Shown: positions 1 to 5,740 of the stretch, in pieces
Layout: each line of letters opens with the position of its first letter
Numbering within the stretch: the first letter of the stretch is position 1
DNA from: an uncultured Acidimicrobiales bacterium
GTDB taxonomy: Bacteria > Actinomycetota > Acidimicrobiia > Acidimicrobiales > Iamiaceae
Reading direction: 5' to 3'
Assembly: GCA_937926025.1 (NCBI GenBank)
Contig: CALANQ010000022.1
Span: 1-8,552 of the forward strand
DNA length: 8,552 nt
Notes under the pieces: model-generated
What the model was told of the DNA's origin: nothing
Databases searched by the model: none
The model's input: the letters and a program-made list of their open reading frames with translations, nothing else
Program-made: the position numbers and the translations under genes

Positions 1-836
1 CCCGCCGCGCCCACCAGCGCGAAGGCGCCGCCGGTGCCGAGCGACCGGATGCCGCACTCGATGGTGGCGTCCACCCCCACCACGTCGATGGCTGCATCGG
101 CGCCATCGGGTCCGAGGATCGCCCGCAACGCCCGACCGGTGCCGTCACCGACCCCTTCGAGCACCTCGTCGGCGCCGTAGCGGACCGCCACCTCCCGCCG
201 CGCCGGATCCGGGTCGATCGCGATGATCCGGGCCGGAGAGAGCGCCCGCAGGATCTGCACCACGTACCCGCCCAGGCCGCCGATCCCGATGACCACCACG
301 CTCCCGTCGTCGCGGACCCGAGGCAGGATCCGTCGGACCGCATGGTGCGAGGTGGCACCGGCATCGGTGAGCGGCCCGGCCAGCGCCGGATCGAGGCCGC
401 CCACCGGGAACAGCCCCCGCACGTCATCCACCATCAGCAGGTCGGCCAGCCCGCCGTCGCGCCCGTACCCCCGGCCGGCGAGACCGGATCCGCAGGCGTT
501 CTCCCGGCCGGAGCGGCAGAACCGGCAGGTCCCGCAGGACGCCGGCGACGCCACCGCCACCGCGTCACCCACCGCGAAGCCCGTAACGCCCTCCCCCACC
601 TCGTGCACCCACCCGGCGGACTCGTGGCCCAGCGTGAACGGGATCTGCCACCCGAGCTGCTCGCCGATGGCTCCCGGCATCGCCATCATGGCCACATCGG
701 AGTGGCAGAGCCCGCAGCCTGCGACCTGCACCACCACCTGCCCGGGACCGGCCTCCGGCGGTGGCACCTCCACCAGCTGGGGCGGCTGCTCCCACGCGGT
801 CATGCAGTAGGCCCGGGAACCAGCTGGCGACGGCAT
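1..836 (-). CDS. Zn-dependent alcohol dehydrogenase (MDR family), C-terminus missing
   Basis: Partial gene; the 3' end lies beyond the left edge. It encodes a medium-chain dehydrogenase that would oxidise an alcohol or reduce an aldehyde with NAD(P). Numbering from Met at base 803, the GLCHSD motif gives catalytic-zinc ligand C33, and GHE gives H60/E61. C90, C93, C96 and C104 form the structural-zinc lobe. GIGGLGG (about 173-179) is the Rossmann loop, and the acidic residue in IDPDP (D197) after the second strand favours NAD over NADP. About 280 residues are visible of the usual 340-350. I chose ATG 836 over ATG 803 for two reasons: the extra residues supply the RAY-x-M-x-AW N-terminal strand common in this family, and TACGGT lies 7 bases before 836, while neither start has a Shine-Dalgarno site. 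A hairpin separates it from the anti-sigma gene upstream, so it is probably transcribed on its own. The substrate cannot be told from sequence. Confidence 0.9.
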   Translation of the reverse strand, partial: MPSPAGSRAYCMTAWEQPPQLVEVPPPEAGPGQVVVQVAGCGLCHSDVAMMAMPGAIGEQLGWQIPFTLGHESAGWVHEVGEGVTGFAVGDAVAVASPASCGTCRFCRSGRENACGSGLAGRGYGRDGGLADLLMVDDVRGLFPVGGLDPALAGPLTDAGATSHHAVRRILPRVRDDGSVVVIGIGGLGGYVVQILRALSPARIIAIDPDPARREVAVRYGADEVLEGVGDGTGRALRAILGPDGADAAIDVVGVDATIECGIRSLGTGGAFALVGAA

Positions 837-849
837 CGGCGTCACCGTA
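837..849 (-). promoter_or_regulatory. -10 element and leaderless start of the alcohol dehydrogenase gene
   Basis: On the minus strand TACGGT (849-844) fits the actinobacterial TANNNT -10 consensus and is followed by 7 bases, then ATG at 836. That spacing would put the transcription start at the start codon. No convincing -35 hexamer or Shine-Dalgarno site is seen. It is supported mainly by the same arrangement at four other genes in this window. Confidence 0.45.
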
Positions 850-861
850 CGCGACCCCGGA

Positions 862-901
862 CGCGCCCAGCGCCGGACCCGAGGGTCCGGCGCTGGGTGC
901 G
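862..901 (-). terminator. Long GC hairpin after the sigma/anti-sigma operon
   Basis: Bases 866-879 and 884-897 are perfect reverse complements (14 bp, loop CGAG). The stem extends outward to 862/901 through three further Watson-Crick pairs and one G-T wobble. It begins about 54 bases beyond the anti-sigma stop codon and ends before the alcohol dehydrogenase promoter. No T-tract follows on either strand, as is often seen for hairpin terminators in high-GC actinobacteria. A transcription stop separating the two units is the likeliest role. Confidence 0.6.
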
Positions 902-954
902 GTGCGTCCGAACGTGCGAGGGTCGGTACACCTTGGGGGGGGAGCGGATCTAGA

Positions 955-1728
955 TCACACGGTGCCGACCAGGATCGGGTCCTGGTCCGAGGCCACGACG
1001 CCCGGCGCCTGCTCCTGGGTCACCGCGAACAGCTCGATGTCGCCGATGCGGTCCGGGTCCACGGAGAACGGCACCACCTTGGAATCGCCGAACGTGCCCA
1101 GCGAGAGGACGGTCTCGTCGACCTTGCCCCAGAGCTGGTACACGTCGCCGTCCTGCGGGGCTCCGACGCCATCCATGATCAGGTAGCCGGTGCCGTCGGC
1201 GCCGACCACCGCCTCGGCCGAGCCGGCGTCGCCGGCCAGGTCGACCCGGAGCTTGGAGGTGCCCGAGGCATCGGCCGCCAGATCCTCGATGGTCTGGCCG
1301 CGATCGATGCGGCTCTGCACGACGACCACCGCACCCAGGATCACCACGATGCAGGCCGCCACCGCCAGCACGGCCATCATCGGGCGGGAGGCGCGGCGGG
1401 CGCTGGGAGCGTTGCCGATGGCGGTGACGCTCGGCTCGGCTTCGTCGCCCGGGGCGTCGGGCGCCATGGCGGCCTCGCCCGTGGGCAGGATCGTCATCCG
1501 CATGGGCGGAGCGGGCGGCTCGAGCTCGGCCGCGATGCGGTCCCACACGCCCTCGGGAGCAGCGGAGCCCGAGTGCGACAGGTACGAGGCCACCTCTCGG
1601 TGCTCGGCCACCTCGGCCCGGCACCGCGGGCAGTCCACCAGGTGGCGTTCGATCGCCTCGCGCTCGTCGGGATCGACCGCGTCGAGGGCGTAGGCACCGA
1701 GCAGTTCGGAGAACACATCGTCGCTCAC
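955..1728 (-). CDS. Anti-sigma factor, RskA type (zinc-binding, single membrane span)
   Basis: A 257-residue membrane protein that would hold the adjacent ECF sigma factor inactive at the membrane. Numbering from GTG 1728, the N-terminal cytoplasmic domain carries an H-x3-C-x2-C zinc motif (H29, C33, C36 in HLVDCPRCRAEV). A Pro/Ala-rich linker of about 45 residues follows, then one hydrophobic segment at about 117-138. The outer domain has the RskA-family signature DGDVYQLW near 195-200 and the later ELFAVTQE segment. In this family, regulated proteolysis of the anti-sigma releases the sigma factor; that is family knowledge, not visible here. GTG 1728 is preferred over GTG 1734 because GGAGGA (1740-1735) lies 6 bases before 1728 but directly abuts 1734. 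The start overlaps the sigma stop codon by 4 bases (GTGA), implying translational coupling and matched stoichiometry. The stop codon lies within the palindrome GATCTAGATC (947-956). Confidence 0.92.
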   Translation of the reverse strand: MSDDVFSELLGAYALDAVDPDEREAIERHLVDCPRCRAEVAEHREVASYLSHSGSAAPEGVWDRIAAELEPPAPPMRMTILPTGEAAMAPDAPGDEAEPSVTAIGNAPSARRASRPMMAVLAVAACIVVILGAVVVVQSRIDRGQTIEDLAADASGTSKLRVDLAGDAGSAEAVVGADGTGYLIMDGVGAPQDGDVYQLWGKVDETVLSLGTFGDSKVVPFSVDPDRIGDIELFAVTQEQAPGVVASDQDPILVGTV

Positions 1729-2372
1729 GACCACTCCTCCAATCCCAGTCCCGCGCCCACCAGCTCGGTGCGCAGCCGCTTCAACCCCGATCGGATCCGG
1801 CTCTTCACCGTGCCCTCGGGCTCATCCAGCATGACCGCCACCTCTCGATACGTGTGACCGCCCAGGTAGGCGAGCTCGATCGCGGCTCGCTCCGATTCCG
1901 GCAGCGTCGCCAGCGCCTCCCGCACGTGCTCCCCGAGCGCCAGGTCCCACACCTCCCGCTCGAGGTCGTACCCGGCCTCGGCGGTGCGGCGGTGGTCCTT
2001 CTCCTCGCGCTTGCGGCGCGACGTCTCCGACCGCAGCAGGTCGACCGACCGGCCGTGGCACTGGGCCAGCAGGTAGGCCCGGAGCGTGCCTCGGGCCGGG
2101 TCGAACTTGTCGGGGTCGTTCCAGAGGCGCACGAACACCTCCTGCACGATCTCCTCGGCGAGCGTGGCATCGGTCAGGAGCCGACGGGCCAGGCCGAACA
2201 CCGCACCGGCATGGCGCCGGTACGCCTCGGCCAGGGCGTCTTGGTGATAGCGCGACACGGCCATGACCAGCGCCGCGTCGCTCACCTCCCGAAGATCTCC
2301 GTCCACGGCACCTTCTACGGAGTCCTCCTCGGACCCGGATGACGGATCGTTCGGAGTTGCTGCGTCGCTCAC
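1725..2372 (-). CDS. ECF-family RNA polymerase sigma factor (SigK-like)
   Basis: A 215-residue extracytoplasmic-function sigma factor that would direct RNA polymerase to a stress or envelope regulon. After an acidic, Ser-rich N-terminal extension (about 1-30), region 2 covers roughly residues 45-115 (LAEEIVQEVFVRLW is the core-binding helix; RAYLLAQCHGRSVDLLR is region 2.3/2.4). Region 4 covers about 150-205, with the helix-turn-helix GGHTYREVAVMLDEPEGTVK followed by SRIRSGLKRLR. No extra C-terminal domain is present. Pairing with an RskA-type anti-sigma immediately downstream supports a SigK-like group assignment by context. The start is GTG 2372, with AGAGG (2383-2379) 6 bases before it. 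GTGA overlaps the stop of the upstream methyltransferase gene, and the 3' end overlaps the anti-sigma start in the same way. I saw no separate promoter before it, so autoregulation cannot be read here. Confidence 0.93.
   Translation of the reverse strand: MSDAATPNDPSSGSEEDSVEGAVDGDLREVSDAALVMAVSRYHQDALAEAYRRHAGAVFGLARRLLTDATLAEEIVQEVFVRLWNDPDKFDPARGTLRAYLLAQCHGRSVDLLRSETSRRKREEKDHRRTAEAGYDLEREVWDLALGEHVREALATLPESERAAIELAYLGGHTYREVAVMLDEPEGTVKSRIRSGLKRLRTELVGAGLGLEEWS
1735..1740 (-). promoter_or_regulatory. Strong ribosome binding site of the anti-sigma gene
   Basis: GGAGGA on the minus strand lies inside the end of the sigma coding region, 6 bases before GTG 1728. It decides between two in-frame GTG codons. 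It is the strongest Shine-Dalgarno site I noticed in the window, which fits a downstream operon gene that cannot be leaderless. Confidence 0.75.
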
Positions 2373-3583
2373 CCGTGGCCTCTACCCACTTCCGGCTCCC
2401 GTATGAACCCCGACACCACCTCGATGTGGCTGGTGTGGCCGAAGAGGTCCACCACGACGGAGCCGACGTGCCGGTACCCGGCCGCCCGCAGCAGGTCGGC
2501 GTCCCGCCCCAGCGCCGCCGGATCGCAGCTGACCAGCACGCACAGCTCGGCTCCGGTGGCGGCCACCGCCCGCGCGCCGTCGCGGCCGAGACCGCTCCGA
2601 GCCGGGTCGGCCACCACCACATCGGCCGGCGACGGACGCCAGCGGGCCAGCGCCACCTTGACGATGCGGGCATCGAGGTCCGCAAGGTTGTGACGGGCGT
2701 CGGCCACCGACGAGGCGCTGCGCTCCACGCCCACCACGGACCGACCCGCCCCCACCGTCCCGGCGAACAACCCGACGCCGCAGCACAGGTCGACCAGGCG
2801 CTCGGCGTCCGGTGCGTGATCGGCCACGAGGTCCTGCACCGCTGCCACCAGGGCCTCCGCCCCCTCCGGGCTCGCCTGGAAGAACGAACGGGCGGACACC
2901 CGCCACCTCCGGCCGGCGACCTCCTCGTGGAGCCACGCCCGGTGGCCCCCCTCGAGCTCCCGTCCGGCCACCACGGTCACGCCGTCGGGGACCCGCGTCC
3001 CCTCCCCCGCCGGGTCCACCAGCACCGACCGCTCGCCGGTCCGGGTGCCCACGCGGATCACGACCTCGCGACCTGGCGGGAACGAGCCTGCGGCGATGAC
3101 CTCATTGACGGCGGGATGGGCCACGAGGCAGCGGTCGACCGCGATGGGCTCGTGGGACCGGCGCCGCCGGAACGCGAACCGCCCCTCGGCATCGGCGATG
3201 CCGCGCACCGTGGTCCGCAGCCCTTCGGCTGCGAGTGGCGCGCCCGAGCGCACCTGCGGGTCCTCGAAACCGGCCCGGGCCAGCACATCGGTGACGATGC
3301 CGACCCGCAGCGCGCGCTGCTCGTCCTCGTCGATGTGCTGCCAGTCGCAGCCGCCGCACCCGAGCGCCACGTTCGGGCACGGCGGCTCGACCCGGGCCGG
3401 CGCCGGATCCAGCACGTCGGTGACCACGGCCCGGGCGAACGTCTTCTTCTCCGCCACCACCTCGACGAGCACTCGCTCGCCCGGCAGCGCACCCGCCACG
3501 AACACCACCCGACCGGACTCGTCACGGGCCACCGCCTCGCCGCCGACGGCCATGGAGGTGGTGTCCAGCTCCAGCGTCGTCAC
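2369..3583 (-). CDS. RNA 5-methyluridine methyltransferase, RlmD/RumA-TrmA family
   Basis: A 404-residue SAM-dependent enzyme expected to methylate C5 of a uridine in 23S rRNA or tRNA. Residues 1-60 form a TRAM-like RNA-binding domain (SMAVGGEAVARDESGRVVFV). C69, C76, C79 and C152 match the four-cysteine iron-sulfur cluster of RumA, with a 6-residue first spacer instead of the 5 of the E. coli enzyme. LVDLCCGVGLFA (263-274) binds SAM, DPARSGL (326-332) is the family DPxR-G motif, and VSCDP places the nucleophile at C353. E388 in IEVVSG is the likely general base. GTG 3583 has no Shine-Dalgarno site but sits 6 bases after TAGCAT, so a leaderless mRNA is likely. It is first in a coupled operon with the sigma and anti-sigma genes. 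The RNA target (rRNA or tRNA) cannot be decided from sequence. Confidence 0.9.
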   Translation of the reverse strand: MTTLELDTTSMAVGGEAVARDESGRVVFVAGALPGERVLVEVVAEKKTFARAVVTDVLDPAPARVEPPCPNVALGCGGCDWQHIDEDEQRALRVGIVTDVLARAGFEDPQVRSGAPLAAEGLRTTVRGIADAEGRFAFRRRRSHEPIAVDRCLVAHPAVNEVIAAGSFPPGREVVIRVGTRTGERSVLVDPAGEGTRVPDGVTVVAGRELEGGHRAWLHEEVAGRRWRVSARSFFQASPEGAEALVAAVQDLVADHAPDAERLVDLCCGVGLFAGTVGAGRSVVGVERSASSVADARHNLADLDARIVKVALARWRPSPADVVVADPARSGLGRDGARAVAATGAELCVLVSCDPAALGRDADLLRAAGYRHVGSVVVDLFGHTSHIEVVSGFIREPEVGRGHG

Positions 3584-3595
3584 CGGCGCATGCTA
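3584..3595 (-). promoter_or_regulatory. -10 element and leaderless start of the methyltransferase-sigma operon
   Basis: Minus-strand TAGCAT (3595-3590) is followed by 6 bases and GTG 3583. The spacing would place the transcription start on the start codon. It faces the rpe promoter, and the two -10 hexamers are about 20 bases apart, so the two promoters must overlap. No good -35 hexamer is seen. Confidence 0.5.
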
Positions 3596-3614
3596 CCGGT
3601 CCGCGGCCGGGCCG

Positions 3615-3626
3615 TAGGATGCCGAC
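3615..3626 (+). promoter_or_regulatory. -10 element and leaderless start of rpe
   Basis: TAGGAT (3615-3620) is followed by 6 bases and GTG 3627, as expected for a leaderless transcript. The AGGA within it could alternatively act as a Shine-Dalgarno site 7 bases before GTG, so both readings support the same start. It is divergent from and overlaps the promoter of the methyltransferase operon. Confidence 0.5.
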
Positions 3627-4331
3627 GTGCCCACCGATGCCGCCCGCCCCATCCACATCGCTCCGTCGGTCCTCCCGGCGGACTTCTCCAAGATGGGCGA
3701 CGAGCTCAAGGCCCTGGCCGACGCCGGCGCCGACCGCATCCACTGGGACGTCATGGACGGCCAGTTCGTCCCCAACATGACCTTCGGCCCCGGCATGATC
3801 GCCGCCTGCCGCTCCGCTGTCGACCTGCCGTTCGAGGCGCACCTCATGGTCAACACCCCCGAGGTGCTGCTCAGCGAGTACATCGAGGCCGGCTGCCAGC
3901 TCATCACCATCCACGCCGAGTCCACGATCCACCTCCACCGCTGCCTGGACCAGATCAACCAGGGCGGGTCACGAGCGGCGGTCACCATCGTGCCGTCCAC
4001 CCCGATCTCCGCCATCGAGCACGTCCTCGACCTGGTCGACATGGTGCTGATCATGACCGTCAACCCCGGCTTCGGCGGCCAGGCCTACATCGCCTCCCAG
4101 GAGGCCAAGGTGGCCGAGCTGCGCCGGATCATCCTCGACCGCGGTCTCGACGTCGACATCGAGGTCGACGGCGGCATCGCCCCCAGCACCATCGCCGCCG
4201 CCACCACCGCCGGGGCCAACGTGTTCGTCGCCGGCAGCGCCCTGTTCCGGGATCCCGCCGGCCTCGCCCACGCCATCGACGAGCTGCGCACCAAGGCCAC
4301 CGCCGCCCAGGCCGGCGTCCACGCCGCCTGA
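3627..4331 (+). CDS. rpe: Ribulose-phosphate 3-epimerase
   Basis: A 234-residue cytosolic TIM-barrel enzyme interconverting ribulose 5-phosphate and xylulose 5-phosphate in the pentose phosphate pathway. IAPSVLPADFSKM opens the barrel. HWDVMDGQFVPN gives metal ligands H39 and D41, AHLMV gives H72, and VDGGI gives D181; D41 and D181 are the catalytic acid/base pair. MTVNPGFGGQ (143-152) and VAGSALF (201-207) hold the substrate phosphate. IVPSTP (121-126) replaces the commoner NPxTP segment, a mild variation. Length is normal for the family. The GTG 3627 start is set by the -10/Shine-Dalgarno-like TAGGAT just upstream; the ATG at 3619 is out of frame. A lipoprotein gene follows after only 2 bases, so the two are probably one transcript. 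Confidence 0.96.
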   Translation: MPTDAARPIHIAPSVLPADFSKMGDELKALADAGADRIHWDVMDGQFVPNMTFGPGMIAACRSAVDLPFEAHLMVNTPEVLLSEYIEAGCQLITIHAESTIHLHRCLDQINQGGSRAAVTIVPSTPISAIEHVLDLVDMVLIMTVNPGFGGQAYIASQEAKVAELRRIILDRGLDVDIEVDGGIAPSTIAAATTAGANVFVAGSALFRDPAGLAHAIDELRTKATAAQAGVHAA

Positions 4332-4333
4332 CG

Positions 4334-4888
4334 ATGCCCCGCCTCTTCCTAGCGGCCGCCCTCGCCGGCGCCGCCGCGCTCCTGGCCACCGTCGCCGCCG
4401 GCTGCACCAAGGACGCGGGCTCCACCAAGGCCTTCTGCGCCCGGGTGAAGGAGGTCCCGGCGCTCGAGACCGTCCTCGACCGGTTCACCGAGGCCGACCC
4501 CAGCGTCCTCGACGACCGGATCGAGAAGGCCCGGACGGCCTACGCGGAGCTCGCCGACGCTGCGCCGAAAGCGATCGCCGACGAGACCGACGAGGTGGTC
4601 AGCCTGGTCGACGACATCCTCGACGCCGTCGAGGAGAACCCCACCGACCAGGCCAAGGCCTCGGCCCAGCTGCGCAAAGCCATGGCCGCCCACGAGGGCA
4701 TCGACGCCGACCGCGCCAAGGTGGCCGCGTTCGCCCAGGACCACTGCGACGTGCAGCTCGACGCCACCCTCGGCGGCGGACCGGCCGACAGCACCACCAC
4801 GACCACCGCACCCGACACCGTGATCACCGCACCGGGCGCGACCACCTCGTCGACCCCCGCCGACGGCACCAGCACCACCGGGGGCTGA
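4334..4888 (+). CDS. Small secreted lipoprotein of unknown function
   Basis: A 184-residue protein whose role I do not recognise. Residues 1-23 form a lipoprotein signal peptide: a short basic start (MPR), an Ala/Leu-rich core and a VAAGC lipobox with C24 as the lipidated residue. The mature part is predicted mostly helical and rich in Ala, Asp and Glu (about 38-135). C35 and C138 flank that helical region and could form a disulfide. The tail from about 150 is a Thr/Ser/Pro/Gly-rich low-complexity segment including TTTTT. ATG 4334 lies 2 bases after the rpe stop and has no Shine-Dalgarno site, so translation probably depends on reinitiation from rpe. Leu6 uses the codon CTA, which is rare at this GC content. 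The gene ends inside a hairpin facing clpP. Confidence 0.85.
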   Translation: MPRLFLAAALAGAAALLATVAAGCTKDAGSTKAFCARVKEVPALETVLDRFTEADPSVLDDRIEKARTAYAELADAAPKAIADETDEVVSLVDDILDAVEENPTDQAKASAQLRKAMAAHEGIDADRAKVAAFAQDHCDVQLDATLGGGPADSTTTTTAPDTVITAPGATTSSTPADGTSTTGG

Positions 4889-4896
4889 ACCCCCGG
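4878..4896. terminator. Short hairpin between convergent lipoprotein gene and clpP
   Basis: Bases 4878-4884 and 4890-4896 form a perfect 7-bp C/G stem with loop CTGAA; the loop contains the lipoprotein stop codon TGA. Only 18 bases separate the two convergent stop codons, so this hairpin is the only room for transcription arrest from either side. There is no T-tract. Bidirectional action is inference. Confidence 0.5.
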
Positions 4897-4906
4897 CGGC
4901 CGCCGG

Positions 4907-5509
4907 TCAGTTCTCGATGGTGGAGCGCCGCGAGATCACGTTGTCGATCAGGCCGTACTCCTTGGCCTCCAGCGCCGTGAACCAGCGGTCACGCTCGGAG
5001 TCCTCTTCGATCTGCTCGACGCTCTGACCCGAGTGCTCGGCGATCTTCTCCGCCATGAGGCGCTTGATGTAGACCATCCGCTCCGCCTGGATGGCGATGT
5101 CCGAGGCCTGGCCCTGGATGCCGCCCGAGGGCTGGTGCATCATGATCTGGCTGTGCGGCAGCGCCGAGCGCTTGCCGGGCGCCCCGGCGCACAGCAGGAA
5201 CTGGCCCATGCTGGCGGCGAGACCCATGCACACCGTGGCCACATCGGCGGTCACGAACTGCATCGTGTCGTAGATGGCCATGCCGGCGCTGATGGAGCCG
5301 CCGGGCGAGTTGATGTAGAGGTAGATGTCCTTCTCGGAGTCCTGCCCGTCGAGGTACAGGATCTGCGCCGCGAGCTGGTTGGCGATGGTGTCGTTGACAT
5401 CCGTGCCGAGGAAGACGATGCGCTCCTTCAGGAGCCGGTTGTAGATGTCCGAGCCGGGATCGAAGGCTCCGGGGCCTTGAGCGACGGGCATCACGAGCGG
5501 GGTTTCCAT
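4907..5509 (-). CDS. clpP: ATP-dependent Clp protease proteolytic subunit
   Basis: A 200-residue serine peptidase subunit that forms the tetradecameric barrel fed by ClpX or ClpC unfoldases. The triad is complete: S100 in GLAASMG, H125 in MMHQPSGG and D174 in SERDRWF, equivalent to S97, H122 and D171 of the mature E. coli enzyme. YINSPGGSISAGMAIYDTM is the conserved oxyanion and substrate-binding region. The N-terminal stretch of about 18 residues before DIYNRLL may be a short propeptide. ATG 5509 lies 8 bases after TAGCCT and has no Shine-Dalgarno site. Actinobacteria usually carry clpP1 and clpP2 side by side with tig nearby. Here the gene is single: a convergent lipoprotein gene lies downstream and a divergent tRNA upstream, so any partner must be elsewhere. 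The reading frame continues open upstream of the ATG, but those residues are not ClpP. Confidence 0.96.
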   Translation of the reverse strand: METPLVMPVAQGPGAFDPGSDIYNRLLKERIVFLGTDVNDTIANQLAAQILYLDGQDSEKDIYLYINSPGGSISAGMAIYDTMQFVTADVATVCMGLAASMGQFLLCAGAPGKRSALPHSQIMMHQPSGGIQGQASDIAIQAERMVYIKRLMAEKIAEHSGQSVEQIEEDSERDRWFTALEAKEYGLIDNVISRRSTIEN

Positions 5510-5523
5510 AGCGGCGCAGGCTA
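5510..5523 (-). promoter_or_regulatory. clpP: -10 element and leaderless start of clpP
   Basis: Minus-strand TAGCCT (5523-5518) is followed by 8 bases and ATG 5509. It fits the TANNNT pattern seen at other starts here, with a slightly longer spacer. I found no clear -35 or known clpP activator site in the region up to the tRNA. Confidence 0.4.
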
Positions 5524-5587
5524 GCGGCCACCCGTGCCCTTGCCGCGACCTCCCGGAACGCCTCCCGGCCGCGCTCGACCGGTTCCC

Positions 5588-5593
5588 TAGGAT
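5588..5593 (+). promoter_or_regulatory. -10 element of the tRNA gene
   Basis: TAGGAT lies 10 bases before the mature tRNA 5' end. A start about 7 bases downstream would leave only a few leader bases for RNase P to remove. No convincing -35 hexamer is seen at 16-18 bp. Confidence 0.45.
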
Positions 5594-5603
5594 CGGCCCC
5601 CAC

Positions 5604-5680
5604 GCCGGCGTAGCCCAATTGGCAGAGGCACCAGGTTTAGGTCCTGGCCAGTGCGAGTTCGAGTCCCGCCGCCGGCACCA
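5604..5680 (+). tRNA. tRNA-Leu, anticodon UAG, with class I-type short variable loop
   Basis: The sequence folds as a complete cloverleaf. The acceptor stem is 5604-5610 with 5670-5676 (7 perfect bp), the discriminator is A5677 and CCA is encoded at 5678-5680. The D arm has a 3-bp GCC/GGC stem and TTGG loop in the leucine style. The anticodon stem is 5631-5635 with 5643-5647 (5 perfect bp), with loop TTTAGGT and anticodon TAG at 5638-5640 followed by G37. The T arm is 5653-5669 with TTCGAGT loop and one A-C mismatch (5656/5666). The variable loop is only 5 bases (CCAGT, 5648-5652), whereas leucine tRNAs normally have a long extra arm. A14, the possible A15-U48 pair, G37 and A73 still fit leucine identity. 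It would read CUA and perhaps other CUN codons. A terminator-like hairpin follows. Confidence 0.88.
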
Positions 5681-5687
5681 CACCATC

Positions 5688-5727
5688 GCCAGAACACCAG
5701 CTTTGGGGATCGGGCTGGTGGTCTGGC
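5688..5727 (+). terminator. Hairpin after the tRNA, before the glycosylase gene
   Basis: Bases 5688-5701 pair with 5714-5727: 13 of 14 positions match, with one A-G mismatch at 5694/5721, and the loop is 12 bases. It starts 8 bases after the encoded CCA and ends 13 bases before the glycosylase ATG. Termination of the tRNA transcript is the simplest role; attenuation of the downstream gene is possible. No T-tract follows. Confidence 0.5.
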
Positions 5728-5740
5728 ACCCTGCTGATCC

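Noticed and set aside
935..942. Run of eight G residues as a phase-variation tract
   Set aside because: It lies in the untranslated stretch after the anti-sigma stop, not in a coding region or a recognisable promoter.
342..953. Plus-strand open frames opposite the alcohol dehydrogenase
   Set aside because: The minus-strand product has intact zinc and Rossmann motifs; the plus-strand translation is low complexity with no recognisable domain.
2339..4888. An 849-codon plus-strand open frame
   Set aside because: Most of it is antisense to the methyltransferase or out of frame with rpe, with Arg/His/Pro-rich low-complexity translation typical of shadow frames. Only its tail from ATG 4334 is real (the lipoprotein).
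5638..5640. The tRNA as an amber suppressor
   Set aside because: The anticodon is UAG, which pairs with the leucine codon CUA. An amber suppressor would need anticodon CUA.
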